This document shows, one piece after another, positions 24,072-31,404 of a DNA stretch of 37,251 bases. The translations under genes were made by a program, and so were the position numbers. The stretch lies in assembly GCA_022736275.1 (NCBI GenBank), contig DZBJ01000010.1:35840-73090 (forward strand), given 5' to 3'. Under the pieces are notes generated by a model. The model was not told the DNA's origin, made no database searches, and saw only the letters and a program-made list of their open reading frames with translations. This DNA comes from Rikenella microfusus. Lineage in GTDB: Bacteria; Bacteroidota; Bacteroidia; Bacteroidales; VadinHA17. How positions within the stretch are numbered: the first letter of the stretch is position 1; the number at the start of each line of letters is the position of its first letter.

Positions 24072-25073
24072 ATGAACAGAATTTACCTTCTATTTCTAAC
24101 CCTGCTTGTGGGCAGTGGTTGTGCCATGCAGCCGGAGTATGCCGAGATCAACGGCCTGACACAGGGCACCACCTACCACATTGTTATTGAAAAGAGCAAG
24201 GGGACCGATATCATGGAGCTACGGCAGAAGATTGAAAACCTGCTGACCGAAGTTGACAACTCCCTTTCAATTTACAACGACTCCTCGGTCATCTCGCTCA
24301 TCAACAGCAACCGGAGCGATGTCACCGACACCCTCTTCCGCGAGGTCTTCAGGTCTTCAGAGCTTGCTTCAAAGCTGACCGGAGGGCTTTTTGACATATC
24401 AATTGGGCCGCTGGTGAAGGCATGGGGCTTCGGCCCCGACGCCAAAAAGCGTTTTGACGAGACCAGGCTCGATTCACTCATGGCCCTCGTTGGGATGGAC
24501 AAGGTCCGGCTGGAGGGCGACCGCATTGTCAAGGATGATCCTGACATGTTCATAGATGTCAACGCCATTGCCCAGGGGTACACTGTCGACCTGCTGGTTG
24601 AGCTTCTCAGGCGGGAGGGCATTGAGGAGTGCCTGGTTGAGGTTGGAGGCGAGGTGCGAACTACCGGTGACAAGAGAGGCATGGGATGGCATGTAGGTAT
24701 TGATACCCCGGCCGATGGCAACGATATCCCGGGCGCGAACATGCAGGCAAAGGTGAGGCTTGATAACCGTTCCCTGGCAACATCAGGCAACTACAGGAAG
24801 TTCTTCGTTGAGAACGGGGTCAAATATTCCCATACCATTGACCCGCGCACCGGTTACCCCGTCATGCATACTCTGCTCAGCGCCACCGTGATCGCACAGG
24901 ATTGCGCACTGGCCGACGCCTGTGCTACAGCATGCATGGTGGCAGGAACAGGGCCAGCCATAGCCTTTATTGAAAAATATGATTTTCTTGAGGGATATCT
25001 TATCTTTTCAGATGATAAGGGTGAGATGAGGAGTTGGATGTCTGCAGGTTGCAGGGGATTGATTGAGGAATGA
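24072..25073 (+). CDS. apbE: FAD:protein FMN transferase (lipoprotein)
   Basis: A 333-residue ApbE-family lipoprotein (lipobox LVGSGC, Cys17). It transfers FMN from FAD to Thr in SGAT-like motifs, here most likely those of NqrB and NqrC. Typical segments are LTQGTTYHI, EVDNSLSIYNDSSVISLIN, TGGLFDISIGPLVKAWGFG, FIDVNAIAQGYTVD, EVGGEVRTTG, ATSGNYRKF, HTIDPRTGYPV and the metal-binding ADACATACMVAG. The position after nqrF is a common arrangement and supports a maturation role. Confidence 0.95.
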   Translation: MNRIYLLFLTLLVGSGCAMQPEYAEINGLTQGTTYHIVIEKSKGTDIMELRQKIENLLTEVDNSLSIYNDSSVISLINSNRSDVTDTLFREVFRSSELASKLTGGLFDISIGPLVKAWGFGPDAKKRFDETRLDSLMALVGMDKVRLEGDRIVKDDPDMFIDVNAIAQGYTVDLLVELLRREGIEECLVEVGGEVRTTGDKRGMGWHVGIDTPADGNDIPGANMQAKVRLDNRSLATSGNYRKFFVENGVKYSHTIDPRTGYPVMHTLLSATVIAQDCALADACATACMVAGTGPAIAFIEKYDFLEGYLIFSDDKGEMRSWMSAGCRGLIEE

Positions 25074-25146
25074 TAAATATTTTTAATCTTCGCCTGGGGG
25101 CCACTCAGACCCTCAGATTGAGGAACCGCCTTTGTCGGTTACGAAA

Positions 25147-25170
25147 TCCCGATAACGAAGTGTATCGGGA
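25147..25170. repeat. Hairpin element after apbE
   Basis: TCCCGATA (25147-25154) and TATCGGGA (25163-25170) form a perfect 8-bp stem around ACGAAGTG. A near copy lies at 25484-25507. It sits between the convergent apbE and the small gene at 25181-25405 and could stop transcription from either side, though it lacks a T-tract. Confidence 0.6.
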
Positions 25171-25180
25171 CCTCAGACCT

Positions 25181-25405
25181 TCAGCCCTCCTTCATTGAAC
25201 AGCCGCAGCAAGCGGCACTGTCTACAGGGTTGCATCCCGTGTCGGTGTGTTGTGCGCAGGTGATACCCCGCTTCTTCATTTCTTTATTGTGGCTTATATG
25301 GGTGTTTGGGAAACGCCCCTTCGGCTTCACAAGGATTGTTATGGCCATCCCTGCGAGTGCCAGCGCCACAAGAACTGATGTAATGATGATAAGCTTCAAT
25401 AGCAT
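25181..25405 (-). CDS. Small Cys-rich single-span membrane protein, possible Nqr maturation factor
   Basis: A 74-residue protein. One helix (residues 4-26, LIIITSVLVALALAGMAI) is followed by a short basic loop, FPNTHISHNKEMKKRGITC and a Cys-rich tail (Cys50, 58, 66, 67, 69). I chose the ATG at 25405 because a good promoter lies just upstream (25423-25453) and the longer frame is only translated repeat DNA. The family is not one I can name. The layout, a single helix plus a cytoplasmic Cys cluster next to nqr and apbE, resembles NqrM (DUF539), which helps insert iron into Na+-NQR in Vibrio. I see no sequence similarity to NqrM beyond this layout, so the role is inference. Confidence 0.7.
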   Translation of the reverse strand: MLLKLIIITSVLVALALAGMAITILVKPKGRFPNTHISHNKEMKKRGITCAQHTDTGCNPVDSAACCGCSMKEG

Positions 25406-25422
25406 AAGTCGAATTATATATG

Positions 25423-25453
25423 CAAATATACTACATACTCTTTGGCCCGCAAG
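25423..25453 (-). promoter_or_regulatory. Promoter of the small Cys-rich gene
   Basis: On the minus strand: CTTG (25450-25453), 19 bp, then TATATTTG (25423-25430). The -7 box fits TAnnTTTG exactly, and the -33 differs by one base. The start codon follows 17 bp downstream. It gives the small gene its own transcription, separate from nhaC. Confidence 0.65.
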
Positions 25454-25483
25454 CTGCAGACCTGCCAATTGGCGGAGACTCAA

Positions 25484-25574
25484 TCCCGACCACAAAGTGC
25501 GTCGGGAACTGCAAGACTGCAAGACTGCAAGACTGCAAGACTGCAAGACTGCAAGACCGCAAGACCGCAAGACC
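25484..25574. repeat. Hairpin element followed by eight 8-bp repeats
   Basis: TCCCGAC (25484-25490) pairs with GTCGGGA (25501-25507) around CACAAAGTGC, a relative of the element at 25147-25170. Directly after it come six ACTGCAAG and two ACCGCAAG units (25508-25571). The block separates nhaC from the small gene downstream on the minus strand. Confidence 0.88.
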
Positions 25575-25616
25575 AATAGTAAAACAGCCCGGCTGCCTCT
25601 TTGTTCGCCTGATTCG

Positions 25617-27128
25617 TCAGGATTCCTCCTGGGCTAGCAGTTCCCTGTCTGCCACATCTGCCTCGTCCTGTACCCTGGCAAGCTCCTCAGGGGTATATCG
25701 CCTTATCTTGTAGTTGATGGAGGCAATGAAGACGCTCATGAAGGGACTGATGATATTAAAGAAGCAGTAGGGTGCATAGGCCCATGTGGAGACGCCCAGC
25801 ACGCTCGACTGCGTTGCTCCGCAGGTGTTCCATGGTACAAGCACGGAGGTCACCGTTCCGGAGTCCTCGAGGGTGCGGCTCAGCAACTCGGGCTTAAAAC
25901 CCATATCCCTGAACTTCTTTGCATACATCCTGCCCGGTACTACGATGGCGAGATACTGATCTGATGCCGTCACGTTGAAGAAGAGGCAGGTGGCCACCGT
26001 TGACCCGACCAGCGTGCCGGCGTTGTGCACGAATTTCATCAGCTTTCCGGTGATGGTCTTGAGCATTCCGCATGCCTCCATGATCCCTCCGAAGACCATT
26101 GCGCAGATGATCAGCCATACAGTGTTGAGCATGCCGGCCATCCCCCTGGTTTTCAAGAGCTCATCTACGGTAATGTCGCCCGTTGTCACGGCCACGCTTC
26201 CGAACATTGTCTTCGTTACGGCAATGTAAGCCTCTTTAACGAATGAACCTCCGGTGCCGGCGACCTCTTCAAGGATATGAGGCTGGAAGATGATGGCAAA
26301 TATAGCGCCCAGCAGGGTACCGGCAAGAAGTGATGGCAGTGGCGGTACTTTCTTCACAATAATATAAATCAGCATTGCCGGCACAATGAGCAGGAGGGGA
26401 GTGACATTGAATTTTGCCTTTATGGCAGCCTGAACTGCATCGGCATTGGTTGTGACAGTGTCAAGATCAATTGTGAACCCTATTACCAGGAATATCAGCA
26501 TCGTTATGATCAGCGAAGGAGCAGTCGTGATGACCATGTATCTCACATGGGTGAACAGATCGGTTCCTGCCACTGCCGGTGCGAGGTTGGTGGTGTCGGA
26601 GAGGGGTGACATCTTGTCGCCGAAATAGGCGCCGGAGATAATGGCGCCGGCAATCATCGCCTCATTGAATCCCAGCGCCTTGCCTATGCCCAGGAGGGCC
26701 ACGCCGATAGTGGCCACCGTTGACCAGGAGCTGCCGGTGGAGATTGATACCACGGCACATATCACCACGGCGGCAAAAAGGAATATCTTCGGATGCAGAA
26801 TCTCAAGGCCGTAGTATATCAGCATTGGAACAACCCCGCTGATCATCCATGTGCCTGCCAGTGAGCCTATGAGAAAGAGAATGAGTATCGCCGGCATGGC
26901 CGTCCCTATGCCCTTGATGACCCTCTCACGAATAAACATCCACCTGTAACCCAGCGTCATTGCTATGACCCCGGCTACGGCGGCGGCAAGGATCAGCGCT
27001 ATCTGGTTTGCCCCTGATAGCGTATCGTCACGGAAGTATTTTACATTGAGCGTAAGCAGGATGATGAGCACCACAATTGGCAGCAGCGATTGCAGCATTG
27101 ATGGTGTTCTGATCTTTTTTGCGGACAT
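25617..27128 (-). CDS. nhaC: Na+/H+ antiporter NhaC
   Basis: A 503-residue inner-membrane antiporter of the NhaC family with about eleven hydrophobic helices. Family segments are STGSSWSTVATIGVALLGIG (about 152-171), ISGAYFGDKMSPLSDTTNLAP, NVTASDQYLAIVVPGRMY and LEDSGTVTSVLVPWNTCGA. It exchanges sodium for protons. Next to nqr, it can turn the sodium gradient made by the reductase into pH control, or dispose of sodium. The C-terminus is a charged cytoplasmic tail. The stop lies just beyond the repeat block; no clear promoter box was found upstream of 27128. Confidence 0.95.
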   Translation of the reverse strand: MSAKKIRTPSMLQSLLPIVVLIILLTLNVKYFRDDTLSGANQIALILAAAVAGVIAMTLGYRWMFIRERVIKGIGTAMPAILILFLIGSLAGTWMISGVVPMLIYYGLEILHPKIFLFAAVVICAVVSISTGSSWSTVATIGVALLGIGKALGFNEAMIAGAIISGAYFGDKMSPLSDTTNLAPAVAGTDLFTHVRYMVITTAPSLIITMLIFLVIGFTIDLDTVTTNADAVQAAIKAKFNVTPLLLIVPAMLIYIIVKKVPPLPSLLAGTLLGAIFAIIFQPHILEEVAGTGGSFVKEAYIAVTKTMFGSVAVTTGDITVDELLKTRGMAGMLNTVWLIICAMVFGGIMEACGMLKTITGKLMKFVHNAGTLVGSTVATCLFFNVTASDQYLAIVVPGRMYAKKFRDMGFKPELLSRTLEDSGTVTSVLVPWNTCGATQSSVLGVSTWAYAPYCFFNIISPFMSVFIASINYKIRRYTPEELARVQDEADVADRELLAQEES

Positions 27129-27229
27129 GAACGGTTTCTGGCGTTGGAACGTGCAATTTAGTATTTTCCGCGCTTTTTCTTGATTTTGACCTGAAAAGTT
27201 ATTATTTTGGAAGGTTCTTTATTGGTCAG

Positions 27230-27817
27230 ATGAGCGATTATCCGGACATATTCAGCATCAATCCCGAGGACAAGATACCCGGGAAAGGCAGGGTCCTCAT
27301 TTCAGAGCCCTTCCTTACTGACCGTTTCTTTAACCGGACGATAGTCTTTCTTACCGAACACACCCCCCAGGGGACGGTGGGCTTCATCCTCAACCGCGTT
27401 ATTGATCTTATGGTCAGCAGCGCCGTGGAGGGCTTTGACGGATGGGATGAGCATCTCTCCGTTGGAGGTCCGGTGCTGCCTGACACCCTGCACTACCTCC
27501 ATACCCTCGGTTCAAAGGTGCCCGGGAGCGTGGCGGTGATACCCGGAATATGGTGGGGCGGGGAGATCGACGCCCTGCGCAACCTTATTGCCACGGGCAC
27601 GGTAGGACGCGACCAGGTGCGCTTCTTCCTCGGTTACTCGGGGTGGGAGAAGGGCCAGCTCAAGAGGGAACTGAATGAGAACTCGTGGATGATAGCCAGG
27701 GTGCCGGCCGAGGTGATCATGACCAGCCGCGGCAACGTATGGCGCGACGTGCTCCGCTCGCTGAACAACAAATACCGCATCTGGGCTGAGTTCCCCGAGT
27801 CGCCCGAGATGAACTGA
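27230..27817 (+). CDS. yqgE: YqgE/AlgH family protein (DUF179)
   Basis: A 195-residue cytoplasmic protein of the YqgE/AlgH family, widely conserved and of uncertain biochemical role. The family pattern is present: GRVLISEPFLTDRFFNRTIV, TPQGTVGFILNR, LSVGGPV, GIWWGGEID and RFFLGYSGWEKGQL. The length is typical. It is divergent from nhaC and convergent with holA. No promoter box with proper spacing was found (a TATTTTG-like string lies at 27203-27209). Confidence 0.92.
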   Translation: MSDYPDIFSINPEDKIPGKGRVLISEPFLTDRFFNRTIVFLTEHTPQGTVGFILNRVIDLMVSSAVEGFDGWDEHLSVGGPVLPDTLHYLHTLGSKVPGSVAVIPGIWWGGEIDALRNLIATGTVGRDQVRFFLGYSGWEKGQLKRELNENSWMIARVPAEVIMTSRGNVWRDVLRSLNNKYRIWAEFPESPEMN

Positions 27818-27877
27818 CATGTGTCACCCCGCGAGACAGCCAGACAGCTGTTGAACCTGTACTGTGTTTTGATTTCG

Positions 27878-27891
27878 TCGGTAATTACCGA
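27878..27891. repeat. 14-bp perfect palindrome between yqgE and holA
   Basis: TCGGTAATTACCGA lies between the convergent stops of yqgE and holA. It may serve as a binding site or a weak transcription barrier. No T-tract follows on either strand. Confidence 0.35.
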
Positions 27892-27946
27892 TCATGCAAT
27901 GCTTTATGATATTCTATGAATTACCTGATCTGTCCCTTCATTGTTG

Positions 27947-28954
27947 TCAGTGCATGATCCTGAAGACCAGCTCGCGAAGCAGGTCGCCGGGGTCACTTCC
28001 GGCCTCGCCGAAACCCTTAGCCTTAAGATCATATGAACGGATGAGGCTGATGATATTCATGCACGCTCCCACGCTGTAAATGACAGCTGCAGCCCTGAAA
28101 TCCTTTACATAACCCGGATAGGTCTTAAGCATGGCCACCACGTTACCGTCGGTCTTGTCCTTGAGACTGTGAAAGATAAGCACACGGCTGAAGCTCGAGA
28201 AGAGTACCGGAAAGATCAGGGGAATGATCTCCTTCTTTGAATGTGCGGCATAGTAGGTTACCACCCTGGCAGCCTTCATCGGGTCACGGTAGACAATGGC
28301 CTTCCATAACTCGTTCGGAGTATAATCCTTGCTGATGCCTATGCTCTTTTCGATCAGCTCTGTAGTAATGCGAGGGTTCTCCTTCGGCAGCGAGATGATG
28401 AGCTTGTCGAGCTCGTTGGCTATCTTCCCGAGGTCATTTCCAAGAAATTCCGACAGCAGCCTGGAGGCATCCGTTCCGGCCATTATCCCCCTGTCCGTAA
28501 GGTAACGGTCAATCCAGCCCGGGATCTGGTATTCGGGCACCTTTTCCGACTCGAAGTACCATCCTTTCTTTGAGAGCGACTTATAGAGCGATTTCCTTTT
28601 GTCAAGCTCCTCGTATTTGTATGCAATGACAAGAATGGTCGAGTTCAGGGGGTTGTCTATATAGACCAGAAGTTCATCTGTCTTTTTAAGCTTCTGTGCT
28701 TCACGAACAATGACAACTTGCTGGTTAGCCATCATCGGGAAGCGGCGGCAGGTCTCAATGACCTGCGTAACAGACACATCCAGGCCGTACAGCACTGTCT
28801 GGTTAAAATCCTTTTCCGATTCGTCAAGCACCTTTTCCTCAATGAAATCGGTAATGAGGTCAATGTAATAAGGCTCCTTCCCGGCAAGGAAATAGACCGG
28901 TTTGTAGATCTTGTTTTTCAGATCCCTTATGATCTCCTTGTAGTCGGCTGCCAT
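27947..28954 (-). CDS. holA: DNA polymerase III subunit delta
   Basis: A 335-residue clamp-loader subunit (HolA). It opens the sliding clamp ring together with the other clamp-loader subunits. Typical features are the N-terminal YFLAGKEPYYIDLITDFI, then RRFPMMANQQVVIVREAQKLKK, a weak AAA+ fold without a functional P-loop, GWIDRYLTDRG, and LGNDLGKIANELDKLIIS near residues 170-190. Its start overlaps the amn stop by one base (TGATG), so translation is probably coupled. Confidence 0.93.
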   Translation of the reverse strand: MAADYKEIIRDLKNKIYKPVYFLAGKEPYYIDLITDFIEEKVLDESEKDFNQTVLYGLDVSVTQVIETCRRFPMMANQQVVIVREAQKLKKTDELLVYIDNPLNSTILVIAYKYEELDKRKSLYKSLSKKGWYFESEKVPEYQIPGWIDRYLTDRGIMAGTDASRLLSEFLGNDLGKIANELDKLIISLPKENPRITTELIEKSIGISKDYTPNELWKAIVYRDPMKAARVVTYYAAHSKKEIIPLIFPVLFSSFSRVLIFHSLKDKTDGNVVAMLKTYPGYVKDFRAAAVIYSVGACMNIISLIRSYDLKAKGFGEAGSDPGDLLRELVFRIMH

Positions 28955-29724
28955 CAGAAGCGCAGATGTTTGACCGAGATGCCGTTATCCTTGATCTCCT
29001 TCAATGCTTCAATCCCGATGCGCAGGTGGGTATTGGTAAACTGGCTTGTTACCCTGTGATCACTGGCTTCCGTTTTGATGCCGGTGGAGATCATCGGCTG
29101 GTCTGAAACGAGAAGCAGCGCGCCGGTAGGGATCTCATTGGCGAACCCTACCGTAAAAATAGTTGCCGTCTCCATGTCTATGGCCATGGCCCGGGTCTTG
29201 ACAAGGTATTTCTTGAACCGGTCATCATATTCCCAGACCCTCCTGTTGGTGGTGTAGACAGTGCCGGTATAGTATTCGAGGTTGTTACGCACGATGGCTG
29301 CTGACACTGCGCTCTGCAGTTTGAAGGCCGGAAGGGCGGGTATCTCAAGCGGCAGGTAATCGTTCGAGGTACCATCGCTTCTGATGGCAGCTATAGGAAG
29401 GATCAGGTCTCCCAGCTTGTTCTTCTTTTTGAGGCCGCCGCACTTGCCAAGGAAAAGCACGGCTTTGGGTTGGATGGCGCTGAGCAGATCCATCACCGTG
29501 GCCGCATTCGGGCTCCCCATGCCGAAGTTGATGATGGTGATGCCGTCAGCCGTGGCTGTGGGCCAGTTCTTGTCCCTGCCATCAACCGGCACATCGTGCC
29601 ATTTGGCAAACATCTCGACATAAAGGGTGAAGTTGGTCAGAAGGACAAATTCACCGAAAGAGGTAAGTTCCTTGCCCGTATACCGCGGCAACCAGTTGCT
29701 GACTATATCTTCTTTCGTTCTCAT
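28954..29724 (-). CDS. amn: AMP nucleosidase (short Bacteroidetes form)
   Basis: A 256-residue enzyme that splits AMP into adenine and ribose 5-phosphate. The start at 29724 (MRTKEDIVSNWLPRYTG) fits the family; a longer frame from 29772 runs back across the promoter. The nucleoside phosphorylase fold is evident in INFGMGSPNAATVMDLL, FLGKCGGLKKKNKLGDLILP, TSNDYLP, TTNRRVWE, AIDMETATIF and LLVSDQPM. E. coli Amn has an extra N-terminal domain that this form lacks. It is upstream of holA in one transcription unit. Confidence 0.92.
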   Translation of the reverse strand: MRTKEDIVSNWLPRYTGKELTSFGEFVLLTNFTLYVEMFAKWHDVPVDGRDKNWPTATADGITIINFGMGSPNAATVMDLLSAIQPKAVLFLGKCGGLKKKNKLGDLILPIAAIRSDGTSNDYLPLEIPALPAFKLQSAVSAAIVRNNLEYYTGTVYTTNRRVWEYDDRFKKYLVKTRAMAIDMETATIFTVGFANEIPTGALLLVSDQPMISTGIKTEASDHRVTSQFTNTHLRIGIEALKEIKDNGISVKHLRF

Positions 29725-29744
29725 GATCTCCGGTGCTGTTTGTT

Positions 29745-29752
29745 TATATTTG
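29745..29752 (+). promoter_or_regulatory. -7 box (TATATTTG) for the HsdR-N/NUDIX genes
   Basis: TATATTTG matches TAnnTTTG. Transcription would start near 29759, which rules out the ATG at 29733 as the start of the gene. The -33 position falls at the amn start codon and has no clear TTTG. Confidence 0.5.
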
Positions 29753-29769
29753 CCATAACAAAGGGTTAC

Positions 29770-29777
29770 CAAAAATA
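29770..29777 (-). promoter_or_regulatory. -7 box (TATTTTTG) for amn-holA
   Basis: On the minus strand, TATTTTTG matches TAnnTTTG and lies 46 bp upstream of the amn ATG. It faces the plus-strand box at 29745-29752, so the two promoters interlock. No clear -33 element. Confidence 0.5.
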
Positions 29778-29786
29778 CAAATTAAG

Positions 29787-30251
29787 TTGAAACCGCTGAA
29801 ACTGCCTCCATGTTCATTGCGCATAAAAGAGGGCCCGGGAGGTAAACTCCTCTATGACCCGCAGAGGAGAAAGTACGTGGCCATGACACCTGAGGAGTGG
29901 GTGAGGCAGCATTTTGTCAATTACCTTACCGGTTATCTTGGTTATCCGCCGGGACTCATCCGCATCGAAGCATCGTTCAGGCTTCACTCAATGCTCCGCC
30001 GGGCTGACATCCTCATTCATGACCGTGCCGGAGAGCCGGTGATGATTGTTGAGTGCAAGGCTCCGCAGGTGAAGATCAGCCAGGAGGTCTTTGACCAGGT
30101 TATCAGCTATAACTTCAGTTATGGCGTCAGATACCTTGTGGTCACCAATGGCATTGATCATTTTGCGGGGAAGATTGACACTCAGGCGCGCACCTTCGTG
30201 CTTCTTGATCATATTCCTGACTATGAAACCATTATAAGCCACGAGCAATGA
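29787..30251 (+). CDS. HsdR N-terminal domain (PD-(D/E)XK nuclease-fold) protein
   Basis: A protein of about 154 residues corresponding only to the HSDR_N domain of type I restriction enzymes, with no helicase. The nuclease core is visible as ADILIHDRAGEPVMIVECKAP (Asp74, Glu89, Lys91 counting from the TTG at 29787), preceded by YVAMTPEEWVRQHFVNYL and followed by KISQEVFDQVISYN and YLVVTNG. I prefer the TTG start because the ATG at 29733 lies upstream of the predicted promoter box. Small HSDR_N proteins near holA are common in Bacteroidetes, and no modification or specificity subunit is here, so this is not a restriction system. It overlaps the NUDIX gene by 4 bp. Its job is unknown, perhaps nucleic-acid housekeeping. 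Confidence 0.82.
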   Translation: MKPLKLPPCSLRIKEGPGGKLLYDPQRRKYVAMTPEEWVRQHFVNYLTGYLGYPPGLIRIEASFRLHSMLRRADILIHDRAGEPVMIVECKAPQVKISQEVFDQVISYNFSYGVRYLVVTNGIDHFAGKIDTQARTFVLLDHIPDYETIISHEQ

Positions 30252-31219
30252 TCGATGTGACCTGCGCCCTGATTCGGAATGATGAAGGACTGGTGCTGGC
30301 GGTACGGCGCGGTCAGGGTAGAAGCAATGCCGGCAAGTGGGAGTTCCCCGGGGGTAAGACAAGGGCCGGGGAGGATCATGAGGACTGTATCATACGCGAG
30401 ATAGACGAGGAGCTGGGGATAGACATCATTATCACCGGAAGGCTTGATGCCGTGGAGTATGATTACGGCGACAGGCAGATACGGCTGATACCGTTTCTGT
30501 GCGATACGCTCGCCGCGGCGCCGGTGTTGAGAGAGCACGATGAATTCAGGTGGCTGAGGCCTGACGAACTTGTAAACCTTGATCTGACAGCCGCAGACAT
30601 ACCTGTTGCCCGTCAGTATGCCTCAGAGCACCGGCTTGCCGTGAACGCTGAGCCTGAGACCGAGGAGGCCATACTGACTGAGGAGGCGGGGGAGGAGCTG
30701 GCCAGGATGATGGGGCGCATCACGAGTGTGGAGGAGATAACCATGGTGGCACACTCGGCCGTCAGCAATGAGTCGCTGCTGTCACAGCTGGTGTCGCTCT
30801 CGTCAAGCAGAGAAAAGAGGGTGGGGTTCATGTCTTCATGGGTCCTCTCAAAGGTGTCTGACATCAACCCCGCGGCCATGTCACCCTGGCTTGCGATGAT
30901 GATCGATGCCCTTCCGGGTGTGCCGAACGAGAGTGTGCAGCGATCATTCATGAGGGTGATAATGCGCAGCCGGCTGAGTGATATACCTCTGTCGCACCAC
31001 GCCAGGCTCATCGACTATTGCATGGCCATCATGAGGGAGGCGGATACCCCTGTGGCGCCGAAGGCATACGGTATGGAGATACTGGCTGATTTCTGCGGAC
31101 TCTATCCCGACATGGTGAATGAGGTCACCGGGCTGGTTCAGCTGGCAATCACTGATGCCTCGGGAGGGATGAAGGCGGCCGGGCGAAAAGTGATTGCCAG
31201 GTTAAGAGACAAATCATAG
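30248..31219 (+). CDS. NUDIX hydrolase fused to a HEAT-like helical domain
   Basis: A 323-residue fusion. Residues 1-130 are a MutT-like NUDIX domain with a complete box, G36-x5-E42-x7-R50-E51-I-D-E54-E55-x-G57; WEFPGGK precedes it, as in enzymes that clean 8-oxo-dGTP. After an acidic linker (about 132-150), residues 150-323 are all helical and contain repeated segments (SSWVLSKVSDINPAAMSPWLAMMID, here split by SFMRVIMRS, MEILADFCGLYPDMV and AGRKVIARLRD) that resemble HEAT repeats; I recall a stand-alone Bacteroidetes family like this. HEAT domains often bind protein or DNA. It starts inside the HsdR-N gene (ATGA overlap), so the two are co-translated. Substrate and partner are unknown. Confidence 0.85.
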   Translation: MIDVTCALIRNDEGLVLAVRRGQGRSNAGKWEFPGGKTRAGEDHEDCIIREIDEELGIDIIITGRLDAVEYDYGDRQIRLIPFLCDTLAAAPVLREHDEFRWLRPDELVNLDLTAADIPVARQYASEHRLAVNAEPETEEAILTEEAGEELARMMGRITSVEEITMVAHSAVSNESLLSQLVSLSSSREKRVGFMSSWVLSKVSDINPAAMSPWLAMMIDALPGVPNESVQRSFMRVIMRSRLSDIPLSHHARLIDYCMAIMREADTPVAPKAYGMEILADFCGLYPDMVNEVTGLVQLAITDASGGMKAAGRKVIARLRDKS

Positions 31220-31243
31220 GAAAAACTGTGGCTGGCAATCAAC

Positions 31244-31404
31244 TTCAGTCGCCAGTAGGCAGTCTCCAGTCGGCAGCAGTGGTGAATTAAGAATTAAGAA
31301 TGAAGAATTAGCCGGCAGTCGGCAGTGGTTAATTTATTGATTTACTGAGGACTGAGGACTGTAGACTGCGGACTAAGGTCTGAAGGTTTGCCTTCAGACC
31401 TTAG
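31244..31404. repeat. 7-bp repeat block ending in a long perfect hairpin
   Basis: GGCAGTC-type copies, an AATTAAG array, more CGGCAGT, then GACTGAG-type steps. The block ends in CTAAGGTCTGAAGG (31373-31386), loop TTTG, CCTTCAGACCTTAG (31391-31404), a perfect 14-bp stem. The stem contains the hydrolase stop codon (31401-31403). It may act as a terminator for both convergent genes, but without a T-tract. Confidence 0.85.

Noticed and set aside
25230..25713. Plus-strand open frames between apbE and nhaC
   Set aside because: They read through the 8-bp repeats and lie opposite the small Cys-rich gene and nhaC; their products are repetitive.
27203..27209. TATTTTG as promoter box of yqgE
   Set aside because: One base short of TAnnTTTG and the nearest TTTG is only 14 bp upstream.
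29787..30251. Type I restriction-modification system
   Set aside because: Only the HsdR N-terminal domain is present, with no helicase, modification or specificity gene nearby.
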